Positions 37,524 through 46,764 of a stretch of 63,616 bases of DNA are shown in pieces (the first letter of the stretch is position 1; every line of letters begins with the position of its first letter). The notes beneath the pieces are model-generated. The model ran no database searches, was not told where the DNA came from, and was given only the letters and a program-made list of their open reading frames with translations. This DNA comes from Pseudoalteromonas sp. G4 (GTDB lineage: Bacteria > Pseudomonadota > Gammaproteobacteria > Enterobacterales > Alteromonadaceae), in contig NZ_JAPEHW010000015.1 of the NCBI RefSeq assembly GCF_028875915.1, positions 1 to 63,616 of the forward strand, given 5' to 3'. Made by a program: the position numbers and the translations under genes.

Positions 37524-39650
37524 TTAAGGTTTGTACTGCGCGTCTAACGTTACGCCAGAGAATGTGCTGTAAGCATAAGCACCTAAGTGCCATTTTCCTG
37601 CTGCTGGGTTAGTGATAGTACATGTTTCAGTATTACCATTGTTCCAAGAACGGCAGTCATAAGCTGATGTTGTAGGTTGGCTACCGTTACGAATGTAAAG
37701 ATCAGCATCGCCTGAGCCGCCAGCAAGTGTTACTGTAAAACTAGACATGCCTGCAGGCACATCGATAGTGTAACGAGCCCATGTACCACGGCTAGCAGAT
37801 ACATTATCTACAGAGCCGCCACCACCCGTGTTGCCACCTGATGTTGTGATGTTACCTGTGAGTGAAGCACTTGAGTATGCGCTGTAGGCATTTAGCATAA
37901 TGTGGTACGTGCCTGCTGTTGGGTTATCAATAGAGCAGGTTTCGCCATTGCCTGAGTTCCAAGAGCGACAATCAAAGCTAGATGTTGTTGGTTTGCTAGC
38001 AGAGCGCACATATAAGTCAGCATCCCCAGTACCACCTGCTAAGTTGAATGTCACATTCGTAGCACCTGATGGAATTTCCATCGTGAAGAATGACTGTGCG
38101 TTTTTAGCGCCTGATAGACCTGTTTTTGCAACGCCATTTTCAAGTACATTGTCACCTGTTGGTGGAGTCGTATCACCTGATGCCGCATTTACGGCTGCAA
38201 GTGCATCAACAATACCTGTACCGCAGTTTGTACACGTTGCAGGGAATGAACGCGTCGTTGATTTTAAGATTTGCTCAATTTCATCTGGTGTAGCCGTTGG
38301 TTTCGCTTGCTTAATTAGCGCAGCAACACCTGCAACATGCGGTGCAGCCATTGATGTACCTTGCGAGTAACCGTAACTGTCGCTACCTGGGCCAGTTGCA
38401 CCTGAGTTGTAAGTTGATAACACACCTTCAGGGTCGTTAGCGAAACTTTGTGCACCACCTGGCGCTGCAACATCGATGTTTGCACCATAGTTAGAATAGT
38501 ATGCACGGCCACCGTTACGACCAACAGATGCTACGTTTACAACGCCTGAACAGTTACCTGGGTTGTAATTTGCAGAGTTGTCATTGTCGTTACCCGCTGC
38601 AATTACGACTACCGCACCATTTGAGCGTGCTGTATTAATCGCTGCTTGGGTTGTTGCGCTACATGCACCTGAACCACCTAAGCTCATGTTAATTACAGAT
38701 GCAGGGTTGGCATTTGCAGTTGTACCAGACACTGAACCACCTGATGCCCAAATGATGCCGTCAGCGATATCTGAAGTTAAACCACCACATTTACCAAGTA
38801 CACGCACAGGCACAACTTTAGCGCCATAAGCAACACCAACAACGCCTTCGCCATTGTTAGCAACTGCAGCGACGGTACCTGCTACGTGAGTACCGTGCCA
38901 GCTTGAGTTTTGATCAGCGCTTGGTACTGGTTGACCTGAACTGTCTGTACCACATTCACCTCTGGTTGTTGCATCACCTGGGTCACGTGCATCGCTATCA
39001 CGACCGCCACCATCGTTAGCCACAAAAGTGTTAGAGATCATATCGTAACCAGGTAGCAGGTTAGCGCTTAAATCAGCATGTGGGCGGTAGCCTGTATCAA
39101 GTACGGCAACTGTTACACCAGCACCTGTTGCTTTATCCCAAGCGCCAGGCAGATTCAAACCACCCGTTGACTCATAGTAGTGCCACTGATCTGAGTATTG
39201 TGGGTCGCTTGGTGTTGCAAATGGCTTTAACATTTGGTCGATTTCGATGTACTCAATATCGCCAGATGCAATCATGTCTTGCATATATTGCTGAGTTTGC
39301 TCAGCAGATAGCTTACCGTCTACTTTTACAACGTGAAGACCTTCCAGTGCCATTGGGCGAACATAGCGTGATTGCTTATTTAATTTTGTTTTGAAGTTAG
39401 AAACAAATGACTGTGCAGAAACACGAGGCACGAATGTTTGTTGGTCGGCCTGATGGTCAAATTCAGCTAGTGCTGGGCTTTGATTTTTATATTTAATGAT
39501 GAACTGTGTTGATAATTGCGTTTGACCAACAAGTTTTGCTTTTACTTCAGCAAGTTGTGTTGGCTCTGCCAGTGTATTTGCATTAGCGCTTATCGCAAGT
39601 GGTATTAGCGTTGCTAATAAACTCTTTTTTAATAATTTATTATTATTCAT
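37524..39650 (-). CDS. Secreted subtilisin-like serine protease (S8) with two PPC domains
   Basis: A 708-residue secreted protease. Signal peptide about 1-24; inhibitor-type propeptide about 45-140; S8 catalytic domain about 165-490 with D185 (VAVLDTGYRPH), H252 (SWHGTHVAG) and S433 (GTSMAAPHVAG). Two C-terminal pre-peptidase (PPC) domains follow (about 505-600 and 615-705), each with a DADLYVR/DADLYIR and a DCRSWN...ETC block. Such extracellular proteases degrade proteins in marine particles; PPC domains are usually removed or bind substrate. It is transcribed alone toward rimO. Confidence 0.95.
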   Translation of the reverse strand: MNNNKLLKKSLLATLIPLAISANANTLAEPTQLAEVKAKLVGQTQLSTQFIIKYKNQSPALAEFDHQADQQTFVPRVSAQSFVSNFKTKLNKQSRYVRPMALEGLHVVKVDGKLSAEQTQQYMQDMIASGDIEYIEIDQMLKPFATPSDPQYSDQWHYYESTGGLNLPGAWDKATGAGVTVAVLDTGYRPHADLSANLLPGYDMISNTFVANDGGGRDSDARDPGDATTRGECGTDSSGQPVPSADQNSSWHGTHVAGTVAAVANNGEGVVGVAYGAKVVPVRVLGKCGGLTSDIADGIIWASGGSVSGTTANANPASVINMSLGGSGACSATTQAAINTARSNGAVVVIAAGNDNDNSANYNPGNCSGVVNVASVGRNGGRAYYSNYGANIDVAAPGGAQSFANDPEGVLSTYNSGATGPGSDSYGYSQGTSMAAPHVAGVAALIKQAKPTATPDEIEQILKSTTRSFPATCTNCGTGIVDALAAVNAASGDTTPPTGDNVLENGVAKTGLSGAKNAQSFFTMEIPSGATNVTFNLAGGTGDADLYVRSASKPTTSSFDCRSWNSGNGETCSIDNPTAGTYHIMLNAYSAYSSASLTGNITTSGGNTGGGGSVDNVSASRGTWARYTIDVPAGMSSFTVTLAGGSGDADLYIRNGSQPTTSAYDCRSWNNGNTETCTITNPAAGKWHLGAYAYSTFSGVTLDAQYKP

Positions 39651-39981
39651 AGTATTCCCTAAGTTATTTTGTTGCTTAATATCTTGTGCCCATAATGGGA
39701 TCTATTGTTAATTTAATGTGAAAGCAAAACAAATAAATTATTAAAAACGAATAACTTAATAGCAAATAGTTATAAGTGAGAGGAACTCTTGCACAGCGCT
39801 GCTTTTTACAGTGTAAATGGATGTTAATGGATATATTTCAATGGTTTATGAATTGTTCGACAGGGCATTTGTCCGGTTTTAGTGTAATTAATACAAAACC
39901 ATGAGGTGAAATTAAGATAATTCGAAGTGTTATTTTTGCTTTAATAGCAATAATGGTTTTTAGTTACGAAAATAGTTGTAG
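39651..39981. other. Gene-free gap upstream of the protease
   Basis: A 331-base AT-rich stretch between two leftward genes. It must carry the protease promoter. I see no RNA gene, no well-formed terminator and no strong repeat in it. Confidence 0.4.
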
Positions 39982-40482
39982 TTATAGTGGGTGATAGCCA
40001 AACCAGGCTGGTTTTATATCTTGGCTTTTGCCTGAGTAGGTTAATTCAATAAAATAACCGTCTACCAAATCAATGGGCAGTAGGTCGTCAACGTCCATTA
40101 ATCTGTCTTTGTGAGTTTTTTGCAGTTGTGTAGGTGCGCGACTGAGCGCGATTTGTTTTGCTTGCTCTGGTGAATTGGCAACAATTAATTCAAAGCTATG
40201 CTGCTCCATAATATGTTCAGGATAATAAGCACCTAAGTTGACGAAGTATAACCTCTGCTTTGACTCTGACTGTTGCCGCGTTAAGGTAATATCAAAGCCA
40301 TCAACATGCTTGATTTCACAATAACTATCCATGTGAACATTGGCTTTATCGCCGCACCACTGCTGCTTGAGCGTTGTAAATGTGTGCTCAATACTTTCGC
40401 CAATCACAAAGCGAATATCATGCATTTCAATATTACAGCCTGTGACCTTACCGCCTAAACACACCATAAATAATCGATTCAT
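39982..40482 (-). CDS. DUF1543 domain protein
   Basis: A protein of 166 residues of the DUF1543 family, recognised by MVCLGGKVTGCNIEMHDIRFVIG near the start and the repeated middle region YFVNLGAYYPEHIMEQHSFELIVA. Function is unknown. A GTG at 40491 extends it by three residues, but ATG 40482 gives the typical start MNRLFMVCLGG. It lies downstream of a SnoaL-like gene in the same direction, 26 bases apart, and is probably co-transcribed. Confidence 0.8.
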   Translation of the reverse strand: MNRLFMVCLGGKVTGCNIEMHDIRFVIGESIEHTFTTLKQQWCGDKANVHMDSYCEIKHVDGFDITLTRQQSESKQRLYFVNLGAYYPEHIMEQHSFELIVANSPEQAKQIALSRAPTQLQKTHKDRLMDVDDLLPIDLVDGYFIELTYSGKSQDIKPAWFGYHPL

Positions 40483-40508
40483 AATATTCACTCACGTTGC
40501 AGTTTTAG

Positions 40509-40880
40509 TTAGTCACGCATAAAAGTTACGCGTTTGATTAAACCGTTTTCAATTTGGTAGCTGGCAATCACCACTACATCGTTATCAATGTTTTCTGGAT
40601 TGCTTGATGCGCTGCAAGCACGCTCTTTATCTACTAAAAAATTGCCATTTACAATGCGGCTTAGGGAAGTGGCATTTAAATAAACCAGCGACGCAAATTT
40701 AGCGCCATAGCGTTTAATTAGCTCGTCTTTTCCTTGGTATTGTAATCCGCCAGGAAACGCATGAATTTCAACATCATCATGGTAAGTTGCAGCAAATGCA
40801 TCTATATCGCGGTTGTTATAAGCATCCAGTTGTTTATCAACAATTGCGATTGTTTGTTTTTCTTGTTCCGTAAGCGTCAT
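40509..40880 (-). CDS. SnoaL-like / NTF2-fold protein
   Basis: A 123-residue NTF2-fold protein related to SnoaL and steroid isomerase-like polypeptides, shown by DKQLDAYNNRDIDAFAATYHDDVEIH near the N-terminus and GKDELIKRYGAKF after it. Such proteins bind small molecules or act as simple isomerases; the substrate is not predictable. No signal peptide. It probably forms a two-gene unit with the DUF1543 gene. Confidence 0.8.
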   Translation of the reverse strand: MTLTEQEKQTIAIVDKQLDAYNNRDIDAFAATYHDDVEIHAFPGGLQYQGKDELIKRYGAKFASLVYLNATSLSRIVNGNFLVDKERACSASSNPENIDNDVVVIASYQIENGLIKRVTFMRD

Positions 40881-40994
40881 TTTCTATTCTGTATTAGCCC
40901 AAAGAAGGCGATTGTAGTAAAGTTTTACCTTTCAAAATATGATTTTGCGATGAATTTTCACCTGTCATCCAATATCAATTATTAGTGAGCCGAA

Positions 40995-42932
40995 ATGAAT
41001 CAAACACAATTGCAGCAAGCCCTTAAACACCATTTTAACTTTGATGAATTTCGTGAAGGGCAAGGGCAAACCATTTCGCAATTGCTGAATGGCTATTCAA
41101 GCCTGGCTGTTTTCCCTACCGGCTCAGGTAAGTCATTGTGTTATCAGCTCACAGCACTTCTGTTACCGCATTTAACCTTAGTGGTGTCACCGCTCCTTGC
41201 GTTGATGAAAGATCAGGTGGATTTTCTAAATAGCAAAGGCATCAAAGCAGCTAGTTTAGATTCAAGCCTTAATAAAGACAGCTACTTTGATGTGGTTAAT
41301 CGTGTACGGCAAGGCGAAATAAAAATTCTTATGGTGTCGGTAGAGCGTTTTAAAAACGAGCGCTTTCGACAGTTTATTAACTCGGTTGCCATTTCAATGC
41401 TGGTGGTTGATGAGGCCCATTGTATTTCAGAATGGGGCCATAACTTTAGGCCAGATTATTTAAAATTACCTCAGTATCGTGAAGACTTGAAGATTCCTTT
41501 GGTATTGCTGCTCACCGCAACAGCAACCAAAAAAGTGAAACTTGATATGGCGAATAAGTTCGCCATAAACGAGTCGCATATTGTGCAAACCGGTTTTTAC
41601 AGGCAGAACTTAGACTTATCGGTTATTCCTGCGCTTGCAGGGCAAAAAGAGTTGCAATTAATTGAGCTGGTACGCTCGCAAAATGGCTGTGGCATTGTGT
41701 ATGTAACGCTGCAACAAACGGCCGAAAGTGTTGCGGAAAAATTAAGGCAAGCAGGCGTAAATGCAGTGGCCTATCATGCAGGGCTTGGCAGTGATGTACG
41801 CCAGCAACTACAAAACCAGTTTATGCAAAGCAATAACCAAGTGGTAGTTGCGACGATTGCTTTTGGTATGGGGATAGATAAAAGTGATATTCGCTTTGTG
41901 GTGCATTACGATTTACCAAAATCAATCGAAAACTATTCACAAGAAATTGGCCGCGCAGGGCGCGATGGCTTGCCATCTAACTGTTTTGTATTGGGTAATT
42001 TAGATGATGTCACCACGCTTGAAAACTTTGTTTATGGCGACACACCAGAGCAAGCGAGTTTAGAGCGATTTTTTGCAGATATTCGTGAAAATACCGAGGA
42101 TAGCCAGTGGCAGTGTCAAATTTATGCATTGTCGCAATTTACCAATATTCGCCAACTCACTCTAAAAACTCTGTTAGTGCAGTGCGAATTACTTGGTGTA
42201 TTGGTGCCAAAATACAGTTACTTCGCCGAGTATCGTTATTATTTTAAGTTAGACCGCGCAGCAATTTTGACTAAGTTTAATAGCGAACGGCAAACCTTTT
42301 TAAATCAGCTTTTTAATGCTACCGACTTTAAGAAAAAATGGGGCAGTATTGATGTAAACGAATTTGCATTGCAATCGGGACTTGAGCGCTCTCGGGTGTT
42401 ATCGGCACTTGAGTATTTACATGAGCAAGGCGATATCGAACTTGAAAGTAAACAGCTTATCGATGTTTATCAAGTGGATAGTTCGCAGCTTGAAAACCCT
42501 GAGTTGGTATCGCAGTTAGCCACGTATTTTTTAAACAATGAAAAAAGTGAAGTTGCGCGAATTAATACCATGCTGCGCTATTTTCAGTTAGACACCTGTT
42601 TAAGCTACAACTTAGCACGTTATTTCGATGACCAAGGTGCGCCACAGCAGTGTGGTCATTGCAGTGTGTGCCGTGGACAAATTGCTCAGTTGAATTACAT
42701 TGATACGCAAAAACAGTTAGTTGAAAGCCAAATTAACGATTATTTAGCACCGTTAGATATTGCACTTAATGGGCAAGGATTTGCACTAAGCGACACCCTT
42801 GCAGCGCGATTTTTAACAGGCCTAACACAACCTGTATTCACTAAAGTAAAGGCGTCGAAAATGGCAGGGTATGCGGTGTACGATAGCGTGCCATTTGAAG
42901 CCGTTAAAAATGCAGTAGCGCGAAATCGCTAA
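40995..42932 (+). CDS. RecQ-family ATP-dependent DNA helicase
   Basis: A 645-residue SF2 helicase of the RecQ family. Motifs: Walker A FPTGSGKSLCYQL near residue 40, DEAHCISEWGHNFRPDY, LLTATAT, GFYRQNL and motif VI EIGRAGRDG. A zinc-binding Cys cluster follows (DTCLSYN and CGHCSVC, near residues 535-560). The region after it is short and does not look like an HRDC domain. It is therefore probably a second, shorter RecQ-like protein, separate from the main recQ that most gammaproteobacteria have. It unwinds DNA 3' to 5' in repair. Its 3' end overlaps the convergent sirtuin gene by 4 bases. Confidence 0.88.
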   Translation: MNQTQLQQALKHHFNFDEFREGQGQTISQLLNGYSSLAVFPTGSGKSLCYQLTALLLPHLTLVVSPLLALMKDQVDFLNSKGIKAASLDSSLNKDSYFDVVNRVRQGEIKILMVSVERFKNERFRQFINSVAISMLVVDEAHCISEWGHNFRPDYLKLPQYREDLKIPLVLLLTATATKKVKLDMANKFAINESHIVQTGFYRQNLDLSVIPALAGQKELQLIELVRSQNGCGIVYVTLQQTAESVAEKLRQAGVNAVAYHAGLGSDVRQQLQNQFMQSNNQVVVATIAFGMGIDKSDIRFVVHYDLPKSIENYSQEIGRAGRDGLPSNCFVLGNLDDVTTLENFVYGDTPEQASLERFFADIRENTEDSQWQCQIYALSQFTNIRQLTLKTLLVQCELLGVLVPKYSYFAEYRYYFKLDRAAILTKFNSERQTFLNQLFNATDFKKKWGSIDVNEFALQSGLERSRVLSALEYLHEQGDIELESKQLIDVYQVDSSQLENPELVSQLATYFLNNEKSEVARINTMLRYFQLDTCLSYNLARYFDDQGAPQQCGHCSVCRGQIAQLNYIDTQKQLVESQINDYLAPLDIALNGQGFALSDTLAARFLTGLTQPVFTKVKASKMAGYAVYDSVPFEAVKNAVARNR

Positions 42933-43651
42933 GCGATTTTTTCGATGTATTCAAGCGCGGTCATTTGGTGATAAGTGACATCGCTATGCATTACATGGGT
43001 TGGATTTGGGTCAACAATCTCAATAGGAATTTGATTTTGCCGTGCAATTTCGAGCGCCATTTGGGTAATGTTGACGCTAAAAGATGTACCCATAAACACC
43101 ATTTTATCGGCGTTAAACATGCGGTTTTGCGCCTCGGTTATTTGATAAAGTTCGGTATAAAACTCATCAAACAGTAAAACATAAGGTTTTAATGACACAT
43201 TAAGCTCAGGCCCGTGTTTTGAAATCTTAAAAATATCGAGTAACGACGTTTTAAGATTTTGCTCGTCTACTTCATGCCATGGCGCTTTAAAACGCTCAAC
43301 CACAGGCCCTTGTTCATGAAAGTAAGTTACTTCATCAATACGCCCGTGAATTGAAATGTAATTTTCATTGCCCGCTTTGCCATCAAGGCCATCAATGTTT
43401 TGTGTGATCAGGTCTTTATCGGCAAGCCAATAGTGCGCGCCGTTAGGACCATGGTTTCGGTAAGTCACAAATCGTTTGTAATACCACGCTAAAAACTCAG
43501 CAGGATTATGTTGATACATGGCGCGGGTAGCCATTTCCTGCGGTGTGTAATTATTACTGCCAATGGTCCAGTAACCATCTTCACCGCGAAATGTTGGAAT
43601 GCCACTGGCGCTACTTACGCCCGCGCCCGTGATGTATAAAATGTTATTCAT
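42929..43651 (-). CDS. Sir2-family NAD-dependent deacylase-like protein lacking the zinc cysteines
   Basis: A 240-residue sirtuin. NAD-binding motifs are clear: ITGAGVSSASGIPTFRGEDGYW, ITQNIDGLDGKAG and the catalytic histidine in SIHGRIDEV, then GTSFSVN near the end. The four zinc-binding cysteines that normally follow the catalytic His are absent; the protein has no CxxC pair. It may act as a deacylase with an altered lobe, or as an NAD-consuming enzyme. Its start overlaps the end of the upstream DMT transporter gene by 8 bases, so the two are one leftward unit. Confidence 0.85.
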   Translation of the reverse strand: MNNILYITGAGVSSASGIPTFRGEDGYWTIGSNNYTPQEMATRAMYQHNPAEFLAWYYKRFVTYRNHGPNGAHYWLADKDLITQNIDGLDGKAGNENYISIHGRIDEVTYFHEQGPVVERFKAPWHEVDEQNLKTSLLDIFKISKHGPELNVSLKPYVLLFDEFYTELYQITEAQNRMFNADKMVFMGTSFSVNITQMALEIARQNQIPIEIVDPNPTHVMHSDVTYHQMTALEYIEKIA

Positions 43652-44546
43652 AGCCTAAAGCACTTCTTTTTTTGGTTTTAAGTAGTTTATCGCCAAATTG
43701 AAATAAACCAAGGCTGACTAAAATAATGATTGCACCTACTACTAACGACACTGACAACGATTCATTATTGAGTAATGTACCAAGCGCAATAGCAAACCCC
43801 GGAGTTATTAACGTGATAAGCGCAACCGTGCTGGCATCTAACTTTTGCAGTACGTGAAAATACGCCAAAAAGCCAAGCAATGACCCAAAGACGCCAAGGT
43901 AAATAATCGAGCCAATAGCGCGCTCACTCCATAAACTCGGATTAAAAGTGCCATCTACTAACAACCAAGTGACAAAAAAGAGTGGTGTTACAATCACCAG
44001 CGCGCCAAAGGTGGTTGCCATTGGGTGAATTGCCAATTTGACGGTTTTTACCATGACACCGCTTAAACTAAAACAGCATACCGCAGCAAGTACGTACAAC
44101 AGGCCAACATTAAATACCGATTTACCTACCAGTTGATCTTTACATACCAGTGCTAAACCAAGCACCGACATTACCAGTGCGACCACTTTTATTTTGCTGA
44201 ACTTGGCTTCATTTAAAATACGCTGTGCCAGTAATCCTGACAAAATAGGCGCAAGACCAAATACCAGAGAAATAACACCTGAAGGCACTGATTGTGCGGC
44301 AAAATAACTCAGCATCATACCGCCATAAATCCCAAGTGCAGAATACGTATATAATTTTATCGCCCTGCCATGCCAAGGTAGACGGATATTCGCAATTGCC
44401 ATTACAAATGCGCCAAGCACAAGCGCGATTAACATGCGTAAAAATACCGACATGGTTGGCGGAATAGAATCGCTGCTCCAAACAATACCAAGTGGTGTGG
44501 TTGACCAAATTAGCACGACAAAAAAATACGATACCTTAACAGGCAT
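43644..44546 (-). CDS. DMT-superfamily (EamA) transporter
   Basis: A 300-residue inner-membrane protein with about ten hydrophobic segments arranged as two EamA repeats (for example FFVVLIWSTTPLGIVW at the start and LITPGFAIALGTLL in the second half). EamA proteins export amino acids or other small metabolites. The Lys-rich tail (FGDKLLKTKKRSALGYE) is cytoplasmic. It is upstream of and overlaps the sirtuin gene. Substrate cannot be told from sequence. Confidence 0.88.
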   Translation of the reverse strand: MPVKVSYFFVVLIWSTTPLGIVWSSDSIPPTMSVFLRMLIALVLGAFVMAIANIRLPWHGRAIKLYTYSALGIYGGMMLSYFAAQSVPSGVISLVFGLAPILSGLLAQRILNEAKFSKIKVVALVMSVLGLALVCKDQLVGKSVFNVGLLYVLAAVCCFSLSGVMVKTVKLAIHPMATTFGALVIVTPLFFVTWLLVDGTFNPSLWSERAIGSIIYLGVFGSLLGFLAYFHVLQKLDASTVALITLITPGFAIALGTLLNNESLSVSLVVGAIIILVSLGLFQFGDKLLKTKKRSALGYE

Positions 44547-44774
44547 GATAGCGTTCCTAAGTTTGGCAGATAAAAGAAGTGAGGGGGAGAGACTAACCGC
44601 TTTTACCTGCGGTTAATACATTTAACCGCGTTAAGTACGACGAAGTAGGGCATTGACCATATTGGCCTGCCATGTGTTCCATACTTGTAGCGAGTTAATT
44701 GAGTTCATTGCTATAAAATAAATTTTAATTAAAGAAACTATAGAGTCGTTTGGAATGGGTATGAAGTCAAGCAG

Positions 44775-44801
44775 AAAAAAGGGTAATTAAATTACCCTTT
44801 A
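44775..44801 (-). terminator. Intrinsic terminator of the carbonic anhydrase gene
   Basis: On the minus strand a stem AAAGGGTAAT/ATTACCCTTT (44778-44787 with 44791-44800) with a 3-base loop ends in a T-run. It lies 25 bases after the stop of the leftward carbonic anhydrase gene. Confidence 0.85.
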
Positions 44802-44825
44802 AGATTTAAATGTAAGTAAAGATTT

Positions 44826-45599
44826 CTAATTAATTGGCGCTAATAACTTTGGGTTAGTTACTAACTGGCGTACGCCATGCGCATGGTCTTCTTCAAATAC
44901 GTTTGCTTCACACCATTTACCAATAGTATTAATGTTTAGCTTTGCACACTGTGGACGTACATTCCATGTAACTTGAAGTGGAGAACATGATTTTTCAGTA
45001 AAGCTTGGACCTGTAGTTGAACCTAAAAACTCAACCGGTGCACCTGTGTTATTTGGGATGTGCTTTGCTTGATGATAACCATTTACTACATTGCCGTTGT
45101 AGCTTAAGTCGTTAAAATCTAACGCATCGTTATCATTTACTAAAGTAAATACTTGAGTCTCTACGCGCAAATCTGGGTTTGCACATTTTTCACTTAAGCA
45201 TGAGCCTAACCCTTTACCTGGTTTAACATCACATGATGTATGTACCCAGTGTACTTCAATGGTGTCACCTGGTTTTAAACCTTTACAGATAGGCCCTTTT
45301 GGTGCTTTTAATTCAGCCGCACTTAATGACTCAGAGATATTACATTGGTAACCGCCATATTTACCATCACCTGCGAACATTGAAAAATCCTTCGCTTTGT
45401 GTTCGGCATTTTTGTGGAAGTGGATATTACATAAATTAAGTTGTTCTTTTGTTGGCGCTTTGCTGAATACAACTTTGTTCTCACCAAGCAGGTTATCAAT
45501 GTCACGAGGCGTTTGTGGACCAAAGCCTTCACATGTGTCTGCGATTGCAGCTGCGCTAAAACCAAGTGCTAATGCAGGAAGAAGTGCTTTTTTAATCAT
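44826..45599 (-). CDS. Secreted delta-class carbonic anhydrase
   Basis: A 257-residue exported protein with a signal peptide (about 1-20, ending AIA). Metal-ligand-type histidines occur in NIHFHKNAEHKA and EVHWVHTSCD, the pattern of delta-class carbonic anhydrases first known from diatoms and dinoflagellates and now annotated in bacteria. Several cysteines suggest disulfides. It would convert CO2 and bicarbonate in the periplasm or outside. Monocistronic with its own terminator. Family call is from motif memory, so the enzyme class is less sure than the export. Confidence 0.8.
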   Translation of the reverse strand: MIKKALLPALALGFSAAAIADTCEGFGPQTPRDIDNLLGENKVVFSKAPTKEQLNLCNIHFHKNAEHKAKDFSMFAGDGKYGGYQCNISESLSAAELKAPKGPICKGLKPGDTIEVHWVHTSCDVKPGKGLGSCLSEKCANPDLRVETQVFTLVNDNDALDFNDLSYNGNVVNGYHQAKHIPNNTGAPVEFLGSTTGPSFTEKSCSPLQVTWNVRPQCAKLNINTIGKWCEANVFEEDHAHGVRQLVTNPKLLAPIN

Positions 45600-45814
45600 A
45601 TTTAGTTTCCCTTAAAAATGTAGAAGCACGCAAAATTAGCCAAACGCACAACAGCTCATGTTTTATAAGCTGTGCGTAATATTGACGTCTTTACGTATTG
45701 TCTTTTCAGGGGAGCGCGAGTGTACCATGGCTGAAATGGCTTATTGTGAATTTAATGATTTTTTTAATTGTTTTTTATTTAACATTATCGCAACAATAAA
45801 AGCTTGATAAGAGG

Positions 45815-45843
45815 TTGCTTATTGCCTTATAGGGGCTTATAAT
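45815..45843 (+). promoter_or_regulatory. Strong sigma-70 promoter of the metY-nusA-infB operon
   Basis: A -35 TTGCTT (45815-45820) and a perfect -10 TATAAT (45838-45843) are separated by 17 bases, with a CG-rich stretch just after. It lies 132 bases before the initiator tRNA. The remaining bases of the 376-base gap after the carbonic anhydrase gene hold no gene that I can see; the leader has a short CGCGCT/GCGCG hairpin. Confidence 0.75.
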
Positions 45844-45975
45844 CCTCTGCATATTTTTGGTCGCGCTCAGCGCGTCTCACAAGTAAATGTGACGATTCAC
45901 AGATTGTTTGAATTACAAACTTTCTTTATCAATGTCACTGTCGAAGGTAAACGACATTAAACTTTACTTGATTGG

Positions 45976-46052
<77 letters not shown>

Positions 46053-46186
46053 ACACCCTGTTACTTTTGTAACTTGCGCGCATTACTTAATGCGCGTTTT
46101 GCGTTTAGGCAAAGTGTATTTGCCTAATTTGGTTTTCGACCCGCACCAAGCTTGGCCGACGGCCACACAGATTAGTTTTTGATGTG

Positions 46187-46209
46187 ACGCCCCGCTTGGT
46201 TCGGGGCGT
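46187..46209 (+). other. GC-rich stem-loop in the rimP leader
   Basis: A perfect 8-bp stem ACGCCCCG (46187-46194) and CGGGGCGT (46202-46209) with a 7-base loop lies between metY and rimP. There is no T-run, so it is probably a processing or partial-termination structure. It follows a CCAAGCTTGG palindrome at 46146-46155. Confidence 0.6.
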
Positions 46210-46273
46210 TGTTGTATCTGAAACGCTAGAAGTTGGGGCATATGCCCTTTTTTTGTTTGTATGGAGAGATGTT

Positions 46274-46729
46274 GTGACTAAACTCGAACAAGATTTAATA
46301 GCGATGTTTGAGCCTACCATTGAGGATATGGGCTTTGAATTATTGGGCTTAGAGTTAGCGCAAGCGGGCCGCAATTCGACGCTGCGCGTGTATATCGATC
46401 ATGAAAACGGCGTTAATGTAGATAACTGTGCCGATGTCAGCAGACAAATTAGCGCTATCTTAGACGTTGAAGATCCGATAACGAATGAATATAACTTGGA
46501 AGTTTCTTCTCCGGGCATTGACAGACCATTATTTAAACCAGAACACTTTGTTAAAGCCACAGGTGAAGAAGTACGCTTACGTACCAAACTTCCACAAGAT
46601 GGTCGCCGTAATTTCAAAGGCGACTTAACTCAGGTTAATGGCGATATGATTACGCTTAACATCGATGGTGCAGAATTTATGATCATGCTTTCGAATGTTG
46701 AAAAAGCGAACATCATCGCTAAGTTTTAA
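46274..46729 (+). CDS. rimP: Ribosome maturation factor RimP
   Basis: A 151-residue RimP needed for 30S subunit assembly. Family text is clear: MGFELLGLELAQAG, LRVYIDHENGVNVDDC-like text, DVEDPI, YNLEVSSPGIDRPLF. A longer in-frame ORF begins at 46184, but it would run into the leader hairpin. GTG 46274 follows GGAGAG and gives the normal length, so I chose it. First protein gene after metY in the nusA-infB operon. Confidence 0.95.
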   Translation: MTKLEQDLIAMFEPTIEDMGFELLGLELAQAGRNSTLRVYIDHENGVNVDNCADVSRQISAILDVEDPITNEYNLEVSSPGIDRPLFKPEHFVKATGEEVRLRTKLPQDGRRNFKGDLTQVNGDMITLNIDGAEFMIMLSNVEKANIIAKF

Positions 46730-46764
46730 TCGTGCGAAAGGAATAGGGCAAGCGAGGCAAGAAG

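Noticed and set aside
46184..46273. N-terminal extension of RimP from an upstream ATG
   Set aside because: The extension runs through the leader hairpin and lacks family similarity; the GTG at 46274 has a ribosome site and gives the normal length.
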